A stretch of 64,000 nucleotides of DNA, taken from positions 113,914-177,913 of the forward strand of contig CANQXE010000002.1 in the NCBI GenBank assembly GCA_947627725.1. The letters are read 5' to 3'. Origin of the DNA: an uncultured Clostridia bacterium. GTDB taxonomy: Bacteria; Bacillota; Clostridia; Oscillospirales; Acutalibacteraceae. The stretch's first letter is position 1. Each line of letters starts with the position of its first letter. The notes below the pieces were generated by a model, which was not told where the DNA came from, searched no databases, and was given only the letters and a program-made list of their open reading frames with translations. This document shows, one piece after another, positions 17,784-26,914 of the stretch. The position numbers and the translations under genes were made by a program.

Positions 17784-17835
17784 ATTAAAAAATTATTGTG
17801 TACGGAAAAATAATTAAAATAACGGAGGTTACTTA

Positions 17836-19611
17836 ATGACAAATCAAAATAGGCAAAGCGGTAAAAGCGCTTCGGGAAAACGGAATTCCAAAAAGCGTTA
17901 TGTAACATACCGCAGGGCGCCTAAAAAAAATTCTCTTCAGCCGCAAAAGGCTAAGGAGTCTGTTCGTATTGCTTTTCTCGGAGGTATGAATGAGATAGGA
18001 AAGAATATGACCCTTTACGAGTACGGTGATGATATGTTCATCGTAGACTGCGGTCTTGCTTTCCCGGATTCCGATTTACCGGGTGTAGACCTTGTAATTC
18101 CCGATTTTACTTATGTTGAAAATAATGCAGGCAGAATTAAAGGTATAATCATTACACACGGTCACGAGGATCATATCGGAGGGCTCGCGTATCTCTTAAA
18201 AAAAGTAAGCATACCTATTTACGCAACCAAGCTGACTATCGGTCTTATCAGGGGTAAGCTTGAGGAGCACAATCTGCTTAACTCGGCAAAGCTTGTTGAA
18301 ATCAAGCCGAGAGATAATATCACACTCGGAAATTTCAATATCGAGATGATACACGTAAACCACTCAATCCCCGACGCAGTAGGGCTTGCCATCCGCTGTC
18401 CGGCAGGTACGATCATACAGACAGGTGATTTTAAAATTGATACAACGCCTGTTGACGGTGATATGATTGATTTGCCGAGATTTTCCGAATACGGAAAAAG
18501 GGGAGTGCTCGCTCTTCTTTCCGACTCCACAAACGCGGAGCGTCCGGGATATACTATGAGCGAAAAATCAGTCGGAGAGTCATTTGAGCTTTTGTTCAGA
18601 AAAGCAAAAAACAAGAGGATAGTCGTCGCAACCTTTGCGTCAAATATCCACAGAGTGCAGCAGATTATAGACGTTGCCCAGTCGCGCGGACGTAAGGTTG
18701 CGGTAATAGGCAGAAGTCTTGAAAATCTTGTAAATGTAGGCAGTGAACTCGGCTATCTCAATATTCCCTCCGGAATACTCATTGATATTAATCTTATAAG
18801 AAATTATCCTGATGAAAAGCTTGTAATAATTACAACAGGCTCGCAGGGTGAGCCGATGTCCGCTCTTACAAAAATGGCATTCGGCGAACATAAAAAGGTA
18901 TATATAACGCCGAACGATTACGTTATTATTTCAGCAACACCGATACCCGGCAATGAAAAAATGGTTGGTAATGTTGTCAATGAGCTTATGAAGCACGGTG
19001 TTGAGGTTATATATGAAAGAATGTATGAGGTTCACGTTTCGGGTCACGCATGCCAGGAGGAGCTCAAGCTGATGATGGGGCTGGTAAAGCCTAAATTTTT
19101 TATTCCCGTTCACGGCGAGCAAAAGCATCTTCAGCGTCACGCCTCGCTCGGTATGGCAATGGGTATTGCCAATGAAAATATTTATATCGGCAATATCGGT
19201 GACAGAATTGAGCTTTCCTCAGACGGAATTAAACAGCTTGAAAGTGTTCCCGCCGGCGAAATTTATGTTGACGGCATAGGCGTAGGAGATGTCGGCAATA
19301 TTGTTCTTAATGACAGAAAGCGTCTTTCAAGAGACGGCATAATCATCGTTGTTGCAACAATCGACAGCGAAACTGGAAATGTTATAAGCGGTCCCGATAT
19401 CGTTTCAAGAGGCTTTGTCTATGTAAAGGAAAACGAGGCGCTTATGAACAGCGCGAGAGATTTGGCGTGCAGGGTTATTGATGAAAGCTACGACAGCAGA
19501 TACCATGACTGGAACTCTGTCAAGACGAGACTGCGCGACGAAATTTCAAGAATGATGTACGAAAAAACCAAGCGCAGCCCTATGGTTCTGCCGATTTTGA
19601 TGGAAATATAG
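17836..19611 (+). CDS. rnj: Ribonuclease J
   Basis: RNase J is a metallo-beta-lactamase-fold nuclease with 5'-3' exonuclease and endonuclease activity, central to mRNA decay and rRNA processing. The 591-residue protein begins with a basic tail of about 40 residues not needed by the fold. The metal motif HGHEDHIGG starts at 108; VNHSIPDA, GDFKID, DSTNAERPG and the C-terminal HVSGHA block follow. ATG follows CGGAGG. It leads an operon with rplI and dnaB, where many Firmicutes have gdpP instead. Confidence 0.96.
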   Translation: MTNQNRQSGKSASGKRNSKKRYVTYRRAPKKNSLQPQKAKESVRIAFLGGMNEIGKNMTLYEYGDDMFIVDCGLAFPDSDLPGVDLVIPDFTYVENNAGRIKGIIITHGHEDHIGGLAYLLKKVSIPIYATKLTIGLIRGKLEEHNLLNSAKLVEIKPRDNITLGNFNIEMIHVNHSIPDAVGLAIRCPAGTIIQTGDFKIDTTPVDGDMIDLPRFSEYGKRGVLALLSDSTNAERPGYTMSEKSVGESFELLFRKAKNKRIVVATFASNIHRVQQIIDVAQSRGRKVAVIGRSLENLVNVGSELGYLNIPSGILIDINLIRNYPDEKLVIITTGSQGEPMSALTKMAFGEHKKVYITPNDYVIISATPIPGNEKMVGNVVNELMKHGVEVIYERMYEVHVSGHACQEELKLMMGLVKPKFFIPVHGEQKHLQRHASLGMAMGIANENIYIGNIGDRIELSSDGIKQLESVPAGEIYVDGIGVGDVGNIVLNDRKRLSRDGIIIVVATIDSETGNVISGPDIVSRGFVYVKENEALMNSARDLACRVIDESYDSRYHDWNSVKTRLRDEISRMMYEKTKRSPMVLPILMEI

Positions 19612-19623
19612 GAGGATAATACT

Positions 19624-20067
19624 ATGAAGGTAATTCTTAAGCAGGATGTTAAAAGTCTTGGTAAAAAAGGCGACCTTGTTAACGCGTCCGACGGCTATGC
19701 AAGAAATTTTCTTTTTCCGAAGGGCTTGGCTGTTGAAGCAAATGCCGCCGCTATGAATGAATTCAATAACAGAGAATCTGCCAAAAAATTTCATAAGGCA
19801 GAGGAAATCAAGGCGGCACAGGAGCTTGCCGATAAGCTTGAGGGTAAGACCTTTTGCTTAAAGGCAAAGGCAGGAGCAAACGGAAAATTGTTTGGCTCCG
19901 TTACATCTAAGGACGTGGCAAAAAAAATAAAAGAGGACTTATCTGTTGATATTGATAAAAGAAAAATTGTTATGGATGATATGAAAGCCTTCGGAACTGT
20001 TCAGGCTGAGGTTAAAGTGTATCAGGGCATAACCGCAAAAATATTCGTGCAGGTGTCCGAGGCATAG
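19624..20067 (+). CDS. rplI: 50S ribosomal protein L9
   Basis: L9 binds 23S rRNA near the L1 stalk and helps keep the reading frame. It has 147 residues, the family length. The N-terminal [19 protein letters not shown] and NFLFPKGLA blocks are diagnostic; a long helix then joins the C-terminal domain (about 80-147). It follows rnj by 12 bases with AGGAGG. Confidence 0.98.
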   Translation: MKVILKQDVKSLGKKGDLVNASDGYARNFLFPKGLAVEANAAAMNEFNNRESAKKFHKAEEIKAAQELADKLEGKTFCLKAKAGANGKLFGSVTSKDVAKKIKEDLSVDIDKRKIVMDDMKAFGTVQAEVKVYQGITAKIFVQVSEA

Positions 20068-20105
20068 TATAGTAAAACATTCAATTATATTTATGAAAGG
20101 AAAGC

Positions 20106-20143
20106 GCAAATAATTTTAATCAACGTATAGGAGAATTATTTGC
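20106..20143 (+). promoter_or_regulatory. Stem-loop with ribosome site in the loop, upstream of dnaB
   Basis: GCAAATAATT (20106-20115) is an exact inverse of AATTATTTGC (20134-20143). The 18-base loop holds TAGGAG, the only ribosome site near dnaB, 22 bases before its ATG. Folding could change how the site reaches the start. Function is inferred. Confidence 0.45.
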
Positions 20144-20163
20144 TTTACCTAAGCTATGGCTGA
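20140..20163 (+). CDS. Possible 7-codon leader peptide overlapping dnaB start
   Basis: A TTG at 20140 lies six bases after AGGAG, the spacing of a real start, and opens a frame MLYLSYG ending in TGA at 20161-20163. The stop overlaps the dnaB ATG (20156), so translation could be coupled. The only ribosome site here fits this tiny frame better than dnaB itself. It is too short to judge from composition. Confidence 0.25.
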   Translation: MLYLSYG

Positions 20164-21523
20164 TATAAATTTAGCGTCAGGTACAATGCCGTACAGCCTT
20201 GAAGCAGAGCAGTCGGTTTTAGGCTGTGTGCTGATTGACGAGGCATGTATGGAGGAAGCGGCGGCAGAGATTACTGCCGATTGCTTTTATCTCCCGCAGC
20301 ACCGTGCTATTTTCGGCGCGATGATGCTTATGTATACAAAATCAAAGGCAATAGACCCCGTTGTACTTGTTGATACGCTCACAAAATCAGGACAGTATGA
20401 TACGGCGGGCGGACGTGAGTATCTTCTTCAACTCAGGCAGACTGTGCCGTCTACCGTAAATGTCGGCGAATATATTAAGATTGTTAAGGAGCAGTATTAT
20501 CTCCGCTCTCTTATTGACATTTCAAATGATATTATCGGACAAGCATCAGGCGGCGAGGCGGATGCGTCCGTTATTCTTGATAATGCCGAGCAGAAGATTT
20601 ATAATCTTCGTCAGGGCAGGGATAAAAACGGTCCTACAAAAATCAGCGAGATAATTGTAAATGACGTTTATAACAAGCTTTCACAGATTACAGGCGAGGA
20701 TAAGGAAAAGTATAAGGGTATTCCCTCAGGATTCGGTATGCTTGACAAGTATCTGACAGGTCTTAATAAATCGGATTTAATTCTTATCGGCGCGCGTCCC
20801 GCAATGGGTAAAACGAGCTTTGCCTTAAACCTTGCTCAAAACATTTCAATGAACGCAAGGAAGAGGTGCGTCTTTTTCAGTCTTGAAATGACTAAGGAAC
20901 AGCTTGCGGAAAGACTGCTTTCCGCGCAGGCAGGCGTTGAGTCCCAGAAGCTGAGGACCGGTGAGCTGACTAATGACGAATGGGTACGTCTCGGAAATGC
21001 CGCAGGACAGTTTAATGAGGTCGAGCTTTATCTCGACGATACTTCTTCAATTACCGTTCCTGAAATAAAATCAAGAATAAGAAGAATGAAAAATGTTGAC
21101 GCAATTATAATCGACTATTTGGGACTTGTTTCTTCAGCAACAAAAAAGGAAAACCGTGTGCAGGAGGTTTCCGAAATTACAAGAAATCTTAAAATGTTGG
21201 CAAAGGATTTGGATATTCCCGTAATCTGCTGTGCACAGCTTTCACGAGGAACTGAGGGACACGGCAACAAAAACCACAGACCTCAGCTTGCGGATTTACG
21301 TGAATCAGGCTCAATTGAGCAGGACGCAGATATTGTTCTGTTCCTTTATCGTGAGGATTATTATAAAGGCGATCTGCCCGAGGATAAGCAGGATGATATT
21401 GACGCGAATAAAACTGAGCTTATAATTGCTAAAAACCGCCACGGCGCGACCGGTTCAATTGAATTGACATTTGACAAGGAATTTACACGTTTCAGGTCTA
21501 TTGATAAAACACATTATGAATGA
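20156..21523 (+). CDS. dnaB: Replicative DNA helicase
   Basis: DnaB (DnaC in Bacillus) is the hexameric 5'-3' helicase that unwinds the replication fork. It has 455 residues. The N-terminal collar domain begins with MPYSLEAEQSVLG; the RecA-like domain has Walker A GARPAMGKTS near 220, then FSLEMTKEQLAERL, IIDYLGL and DLRESGSIEQDADIV. There is no intein. ATG 20156 gives the expected N-terminus, but its ribosome site is unusually far upstream. Confidence 0.97.
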   Translation: MADINLASGTMPYSLEAEQSVLGCVLIDEACMEEAAAEITADCFYLPQHRAIFGAMMLMYTKSKAIDPVVLVDTLTKSGQYDTAGGREYLLQLRQTVPSTVNVGEYIKIVKEQYYLRSLIDISNDIIGQASGGEADASVILDNAEQKIYNLRQGRDKNGPTKISEIIVNDVYNKLSQITGEDKEKYKGIPSGFGMLDKYLTGLNKSDLILIGARPAMGKTSFALNLAQNISMNARKRCVFFSLEMTKEQLAERLLSAQAGVESQKLRTGELTNDEWVRLGNAAGQFNEVELYLDDTSSITVPEIKSRIRRMKNVDAIIIDYLGLVSSATKKENRVQEVSEITRNLKMLAKDLDIPVICCAQLSRGTEGHGNKNHRPQLADLRESGSIEQDADIVLFLYREDYYKGDLPEDKQDDIDANKTELIIAKNRHGATGSIELTFDKEFTRFRSIDKTHYE

Positions 21524-22796
21524 TAAAATGAACAGGACCATTGATAAATACCATATGCTCTCCAAGGGCGACAGGGTGCTTGTTGCCGTGTCGGGAGGTG
21601 CAGATTCAATGCTTTTACTTAACCATATGCTTTTAATTAAAGATAAGTATGGTATCCGCGTTTCGGCGGCGCACGTTGAACACGGCATAAGAGGACAGGA
21701 ATCTGTTGACGACGCAAGGTTTGTTGAGGCGTTTTGCAAAAGAAACGATATTGAATATCATCAGCTTGAAATAGATGCAGTAAATGAGGCAAAGGCACAT
21801 AAAATGGGAGTTGAAGAATATTCAAGGAAAAGACGTTATGAGTTTTTTAATTCCATACCTTGTGACAAAATTGCAACGGCGCATAACCTTTCAGATAATG
21901 TTGAAACTCTGCTGTTCAGGCTTTCGCGCGGTACAGGACTGAAGGGTGCGTGCGGTATTCCTGCTGTTCGCGGAAAAATAATCAGACCGCTTATTGAAAT
22001 AAGCTCGGATGAAATCAGAGAGTTCTGTGACAATAATAATATCGAATACAGAACAGACAGCACGAATTTTGATAACAGCTACAGCAGAAATTATATCAGA
22101 AATGAGATTGTTCCGAAATTAAAAAAAATCAATCCTGATTTTGAAAGGGCGATATTCTCGTTTATCAGCGATACAAATGAGGATATGGAATTTATAGAAA
22201 GTGTTGTTGAAAAGGCATATAATGAAGCCTTTTATAATAATACTCTGAAAATTGACGTTCTTTCAAAATATGACAACGCACTTGCAAAAAGAATTATATT
22301 AAAATATTTTTCATCTTTTAATATTTCCGTCGACAGATTGCATCTTAATGAAATTGTTAGGCTTACTCAAAAAACGGGTAAAATTCAAATTTACGGCAAT
22401 TTTTTTGCCGTATCCGACGGTGCAACACTCAGGCTTGCCGACTTTAAGGAAAAGAAAAGCAATTTCTCTTTTGTTTCAAAAGTTTTAAAAATTTCTGAAT
22501 TTAAAGAAAAAGGTGTTGATTTTTACTGCGACTGTGATAAAATAATCGGAACAGTCAATATCCGTGCGCGTATTGCCGGAGATAAAATTAAGCCAGCCGG
22601 ACGGGGCTGCGTCAAGTCACTGAAAAAACTTTTTAACGAGCTTAAAATTCCACAGGAAATGCGCGGCTCAGTCGGTATAGTTACTGATGATTCGGGCATT
22701 ATCGGTGTTATCGGGTATTGTGTCGATGAAAGGGTTAAAATCGACTCTGATACGCAAAATATATATTGTCTGTCAAGACTTCCTTCGGAGGATTAG
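21516..22796 (+). CDS. tilS: tRNA(Ile)-lysidine synthase
   Basis: TilS changes C34 of tRNA-Ile(CAU) to lysidine so that it reads AUA. The 426-residue protein has the PP-loop SGGADSM near residue 29, then AHVEHGIRG, ATAHNLSDN and RLSRGTGLKG. The C-terminal substrate domain follows. ATG 21516 overlaps the dnaB stop by eight bases; ATG 21528 is an alternative, and neither has a clear ribosome site, suggesting coupling. The hpt gene often found between tilS and ftsH is absent. Confidence 0.93.
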   Translation: MNDKMNRTIDKYHMLSKGDRVLVAVSGGADSMLLLNHMLLIKDKYGIRVSAAHVEHGIRGQESVDDARFVEAFCKRNDIEYHQLEIDAVNEAKAHKMGVEEYSRKRRYEFFNSIPCDKIATAHNLSDNVETLLFRLSRGTGLKGACGIPAVRGKIIRPLIEISSDEIREFCDNNNIEYRTDSTNFDNSYSRNYIRNEIVPKLKKINPDFERAIFSFISDTNEDMEFIESVVEKAYNEAFYNNTLKIDVLSKYDNALAKRIILKYFSSFNISVDRLHLNEIVRLTQKTGKIQIYGNFFAVSDGATLRLADFKEKKSNFSFVSKVLKISEFKEKGVDFYCDCDKIIGTVNIRARIAGDKIKPAGRGCVKSLKKLFNELKIPQEMRGSVGIVTDDSGIIGVIGYCVDERVKIDSDTQNIYCLSRLPSED

Positions 22797-22799
22797 TTA

Positions 22800-24809
22800 A
22801 TGAATAATATGGCAAAAAACTGGAAATCAATTTTAATCTATTTATTGATTCCTGTGTTACTTATTGTGTCAATAGTATTTTTTGCAAACCAGCAAACAAA
22901 GGTTGACGTTAAGTATTCACAGGTAGTATCAATGTTTGAAAACGGTGAAATTGCGGACTTCATCCTTGACCTTTCAAGCGGTAATCTTGTTTATAAAACC
23001 TTTAAGGAGCCGAAGAAGGAGCAGAGATATTCTGTTCCGAATGTCACAATTTTCCTTGATGATATCAGGGAAGATGTTGAACAGTTTAATTCGGATGAAA
23101 AAAACAAGGATAATAAGATTGTATTTGACTACAAAAAGGGAGCATCCAATAACTGGCTTTTAAGTATGCTTCCTACGTTTCTTATGTTTGTTCTCATTAT
23201 CGGTCTTTTAATTTACGCGTTCAGAAGAATGAGTACGGCTATGAATAATGAAACAAACCGTACGCTCGGCTTTGGAAGAATAAGAGCAAAGAATCTTGTT
23301 GATGACGAAAAAAGAAAAACAACCTTCAATGACGTTGCGGGCTGTGACGAAGAAAAGGAAGAGCTTGCCGAGCTCGTTGAATTTCTCAAGGATCCTGAAA
23401 GATTTACACAGCTTGGCGCAAGAATACCGAAGGGCGTGCTGTTGGTAGGACCTCCGGGTACCGGTAAAACTCTGCTTGCCCGTGCTGTTGCGGGCGAGGC
23501 GGGAGCGCCTTTCCTCTCAATTTCAGGCTCGGACTTTGTTGAAATGTATGTAGGTGTCGGAGCTTCTCGTGTTCGTGACCTTTTTGACCAGGCAAAGAAA
23601 AAATCGCCTGCGATTGTCTTTATTGATGAAATTGATGCGGTAGGACGCCAGAGAGGAACAGGAATGGGAGGCGGTCACGATGAGCGTGAGCAGACCCTTA
23701 ACCAGCTCCTTGTTGAAATGGACGGCTTTGGTACAAATGAGGGCGTTATAATAATTGCGGCAACAAACAGAGTAGACGTTCTCGACCCCGCACTTCTGAG
23801 ACCGGGAAGATTTGACAGACAGGTAGCCGTAGGAAGACCGGATACAAAGGGAAGGGAAGAGATTTTAAAGGTACATTCAAGAAATAAGCCGTTGGCTCCC
23901 GATGTTGACCTTAAGAGTATCGCAAAGAGTACAATCGGATTTGTCGGAGCCGACCTTGAAAATCTTATGAACGAGGCGGCTATCCTTGCCGCGCGCAAAA
24001 AATACAAGGCAATCACAATGACAGAAATTCAGGAGGCAATGGTAAAAGTGCTTATGGGTACTGAAAAGAAATCCCATAAGTACAGTGAAAAGGCGCTGAG
24101 GCTTACTGCGTTCCATGAATCAGGTCATGCGGTGGTATCGTATTTTCTTGATAATCACGACCCTGTTGAAGAAATTTCAATCATACCGAGAGGTATCGGA
24201 GCCGGCGGATATACAATGTATCAGCCGCAGGAGGAGAACTACGATTCCAAAAAGGATATGCTTGACTCGCTTGTTTCTCTTCTCGGCGGACGTGTTGCGG
24301 AGGCTCTTACAATGGATGATATCTCAACAGGCGCCTCAAATGATATTGAGCGTGCCTCAAGCATTGCAAGAGAAATGGTTACGAGATACGGTATGAGCGA
24401 CGTTATCGGACCTATTAATTACGGCGGCGATCATCAGGAGGTATTTATAGGACGAGATTACGGTCACGTTAAAAATTATTCTGAGGAAACAGCCGCAAAG
24501 ATAGATGAAGAGGTTTCTCGCATCATCAATGATGCCTATAAGAGAACTGAAAAAATCTTAAGCGAGCATATGGATAAGCTGAGGCTTGTAGCGCTCACTC
24601 TTATTGAGAGAGAAAAAATCAATAAGGAAGAGTTTATTCAGCTTATGGAAAAGGGCTCTATTGATGATAATGAAGAAGAAAATCCAGACAGCGCTGAAAA
24701 GTCTGATGCAACCTCTGATGATATTTCAGTTGAAAAATCTGAAGAGGAGATTTCTGACGAAATTAAGGATAATAACACGGAGCCTGACGAAACACAAAAT
24801 AATCAGTAA
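22800..24809 (+). CDS. ftsH: ATP-dependent zinc metalloprotease FtsH
   Basis: A membrane-bound AAA protease that degrades misfolded membrane proteins and some regulators. It has 669 residues. Membrane spans lie at about 8-27 and 120-140, enclosing an outer domain. Walker A GPPGTGKT is near 218, Walker [12 protein letters not shown] and the SRH follow, and the zinc site HESGHAV is near 440. The last 50 residues are acidic (repeated Glu/Asp) and low in complexity. It follows tilS by three bases with GGAGG. Confidence 0.98.
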   Translation: MNNMAKNWKSILIYLLIPVLLIVSIVFFANQQTKVDVKYSQVVSMFENGEIADFILDLSSGNLVYKTFKEPKKEQRYSVPNVTIFLDDIREDVEQFNSDEKNKDNKIVFDYKKGASNNWLLSMLPTFLMFVLIIGLLIYAFRRMSTAMNNETNRTLGFGRIRAKNLVDDEKRKTTFNDVAGCDEEKEELAELVEFLKDPERFTQLGARIPKGVLLVGPPGTGKTLLARAVAGEAGAPFLSISGSDFVEMYVGVGASRVRDLFDQAKKKSPAIVFIDEIDAVGRQRGTGMGGGHDEREQTLNQLLVEMDGFGTNEGVIIIAATNRVDVLDPALLRPGRFDRQVAVGRPDTKGREEILKVHSRNKPLAPDVDLKSIAKSTIGFVGADLENLMNEAAILAARKKYKAITMTEIQEAMVKVLMGTEKKSHKYSEKALRLTAFHESGHAVVSYFLDNHDPVEEISIIPRGIGAGGYTMYQPQEENYDSKKDMLDSLVSLLGGRVAEALTMDDISTGASNDIERASSIAREMVTRYGMSDVIGPINYGGDHQEVFIGRDYGHVKNYSEETAAKIDEEVSRIINDAYKRTEKILSEHMDKLRLVALTLIEREKINKEEFIQLMEKGSIDDNEEENPDSAEKSDATSDDISVEKSEEEISDEIKDNNTEPDETQNNQ

Positions 24810-24818
24810 TATAATGAT

Positions 24819-24848
24819 GACGGCGGTACTATTACTGCCGTCTGTTTT
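24819..24848 (+). terminator. Terminator after ftsH
   Basis: GACGGCGGTA pairs with TACTGCCGTC around four bases and is followed by TGTTTTT. Confidence 0.88.
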
Positions 24849-24856
24849 TCTGTTTC

Positions 24857-24885
24857 TTGACTTTTTGCACAATATATTGTATGAT
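24857..24885 (+). promoter_or_regulatory. Promoter of the topoisomerase operon
   Basis: TTGACT (24857-24862) and TATGAT (24880-24885) are separated by 17 bases. It starts only nine bases after the ftsH terminator. Confidence 0.75.
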
Positions 24886-24922
24886 AACACAGAAAATGAA
24901 CTTCTGCTGCGGAGGGAAAATT

Positions 24923-26902
24923 TTGGCTAAGAAAAAAGAGTACGGTAATGAAAGTATTAAATCTTTAAAGGGTGCTGACAGAGTCCGCAAAAGACCTGCC
25001 GTTATATTCGGCTCTGACGGACTTGACGGTTGCCAGCACGCTGTATTTGAGATTATGTCTAATTCGATAGACGAAGCGAGAGAGGGCTTTGGCAACAAAA
25101 TTGTTGTTACACGTTTTCTTGACGGCTCGGTCGAGGTTCAGGATTTCGGACGCGGTATTCCGGTTGATTATAATAAAAATGAGGACAAGTATAATTGGGA
25201 GCTTTTATTCTGTGAAATGTACGCAGGTGGTAAGTACGATACCGACGGCGAAAATTATGAGTTTTCATTGGGACTTAACGGCTTGGGACTTTGTGCTACG
25301 CAGTATGCGTCTGAATATATGGACGCTGAAGTGCATACAGGCGGTTATAAGTATACGCTTCACTTTGAAAAGGGCGAAAATATCGGAGGACTTGTTAAAG
25401 AAAAATATGATAAAAAGGACACAGGAACACGCATCAGATGGAAGCCCGATCTTGATGTATTTACCGATATCAATGTTCCTCTTGAATATTATAAGGATAC
25501 AATAAAAAAGCAGGCAATAGTCAATGACGGAATTAAGTTTATTCTTAAAAATCAGGTGAGCGCCGCTAAATTTGATACTCTTGAATACTGTTATAATGAC
25601 GGTATAATGGACTATGTAAAGGAGCTTTCGGCGGATACCGCGTTCACAACCCCGCAGTACTGGGAGTGTGAGAGAAGGGGAAGAGATCGTGAGGATTTAC
25701 CCGATTATAAGCTGAAAATCAAGGCTGCACTCTGCTTTTCACTGAAAACGCAGATTAAAGAATATTTTCATAATTCAAGCTTTCTTGAGCACGGCGGCGC
25801 TCCCGAAAAGGCTTTCAAAAGTGCGTTTGTCAATCAAATTAACGCTTATCTCAAGGCAAACAATAAGTATTCTAAAACCGACGGACAGATTAATATTCAG
25901 GACATTGAGGACTGCATAATTTTTGTTGTATCTTCTTTTTCAACCCAGACTTCATATGAAAATCAGACAAAAAAGGCAATAACAAATAAATTTATTCAGG
26001 AGGCAATGACGGACTTTTTCCGCAAGCAGTTAGAGGTATATTTTATTGAAAATAAGGTTGACGCCGATAAGATTTCAAATCAGGTTCTCATTAATATGCG
26101 TGCGAGAATTAAGGCTGAAAATACAAGAAAGACCCTTAAAACCTCGCTTCAGTCAAAAATGGATATGACAAACCGTATTCAGAAGTTTGTTGACTGTCGT
26201 TCAAAGGATGTTAATGAACGGGAGGTCTTTATTGTTGAGGGTGACTCTGCGCTCGGTGCCTGCAAGCAGGCAAGGGACGCGTCATTTCAGGCGGTTATTC
26301 CCGTTCGCGGTAAAATACTTAATTGCCTTAAATCCGACTATGATAAGATATTTAAGAATGATATTATTACCGATTTGATAAAGGTGCTCGGCTGCGGAGT
26401 TGAGGTAAAGAGCAAGGCGGCAAAGGACCTTTCCTTGTTTGATATGGACAATCTCCGCTGGTCAAAGGTGCTTATTTGCACTGATGCCGATGTCGACGGT
26501 TTTCAGATAAGAACGCTTATTCTGACAATGATTTACAGACTTATGCCAAAGCTTATCGAGGCAGGAAAGGTCTATATTGCCGAGTCACCGCTTTATGAGG
26601 TTACCTGCAAGGACCAGACCTATTTCGCATATAACGAGATGGAAATGGATGAAATAAAAAAAGAAATCGGTGAAGAAAAGTATACGGTTCAGCGTTCAAA
26701 GGGTCTTGGTGAGAACGAGGCTGAAATGATGGCTCTCACAACTATGAATCCCGCGACAAGGCGTCTTATTAAAGTTACGCCCGACGAGGCTGAAAAAACC
26801 TCGCAAATTTTTGATTTACTGCTCGGTGACAATCTTGACGGACGTAAGGAATATATTTCTGATTACGGTCATCTTTATTTGGATGCCGCCGATGTAAGCT
26901 AA
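24923..26902 (+). CDS. Type IIA DNA topoisomerase subunit B (ParE-like, divergent)
   Basis: The ATPase/Toprim subunit of a type IIA topoisomerase, 659 residues. The GHKL ATPase shows NSIDEAREG, DFGRGIPVD and GLNGLGLC; the Toprim part has EGDSALGACKQARD and the metal motif TDADVDGFQIRT. Several positions differ from ordinary GyrB and ParE (AGG to ALG; SHIRT to FQIRT). TTG 24923 follows GGAGGG; an upstream in-frame start has no site. It is 12 bases before its partner. I infer topoisomerase IV, because gyrase genes usually sit near dnaA. Confidence 0.85.
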   Translation: MAKKKEYGNESIKSLKGADRVRKRPAVIFGSDGLDGCQHAVFEIMSNSIDEAREGFGNKIVVTRFLDGSVEVQDFGRGIPVDYNKNEDKYNWELLFCEMYAGGKYDTDGENYEFSLGLNGLGLCATQYASEYMDAEVHTGGYKYTLHFEKGENIGGLVKEKYDKKDTGTRIRWKPDLDVFTDINVPLEYYKDTIKKQAIVNDGIKFILKNQVSAAKFDTLEYCYNDGIMDYVKELSADTAFTTPQYWECERRGRDREDLPDYKLKIKAALCFSLKTQIKEYFHNSSFLEHGGAPEKAFKSAFVNQINAYLKANNKYSKTDGQINIQDIEDCIIFVVSSFSTQTSYENQTKKAITNKFIQEAMTDFFRKQLEVYFIENKVDADKISNQVLINMRARIKAENTRKTLKTSLQSKMDMTNRIQKFVDCRSKDVNEREVFIVEGDSALGACKQARDASFQAVIPVRGKILNCLKSDYDKIFKNDIITDLIKVLGCGVEVKSKAAKDLSLFDMDNLRWSKVLICTDADVDGFQIRTLILTMIYRLMPKLIEAGKVYIAESPLYEVTCKDQTYFAYNEMEMDEIKKEIGEEKYTVQRSKGLGENEAEMMALTTMNPATRRLIKVTPDEAEKTSQIFDLLLGDNLDGRKEYISDYGHLYLDAADVS

Positions 26903-26914
26903 GGAGGGGTTATT

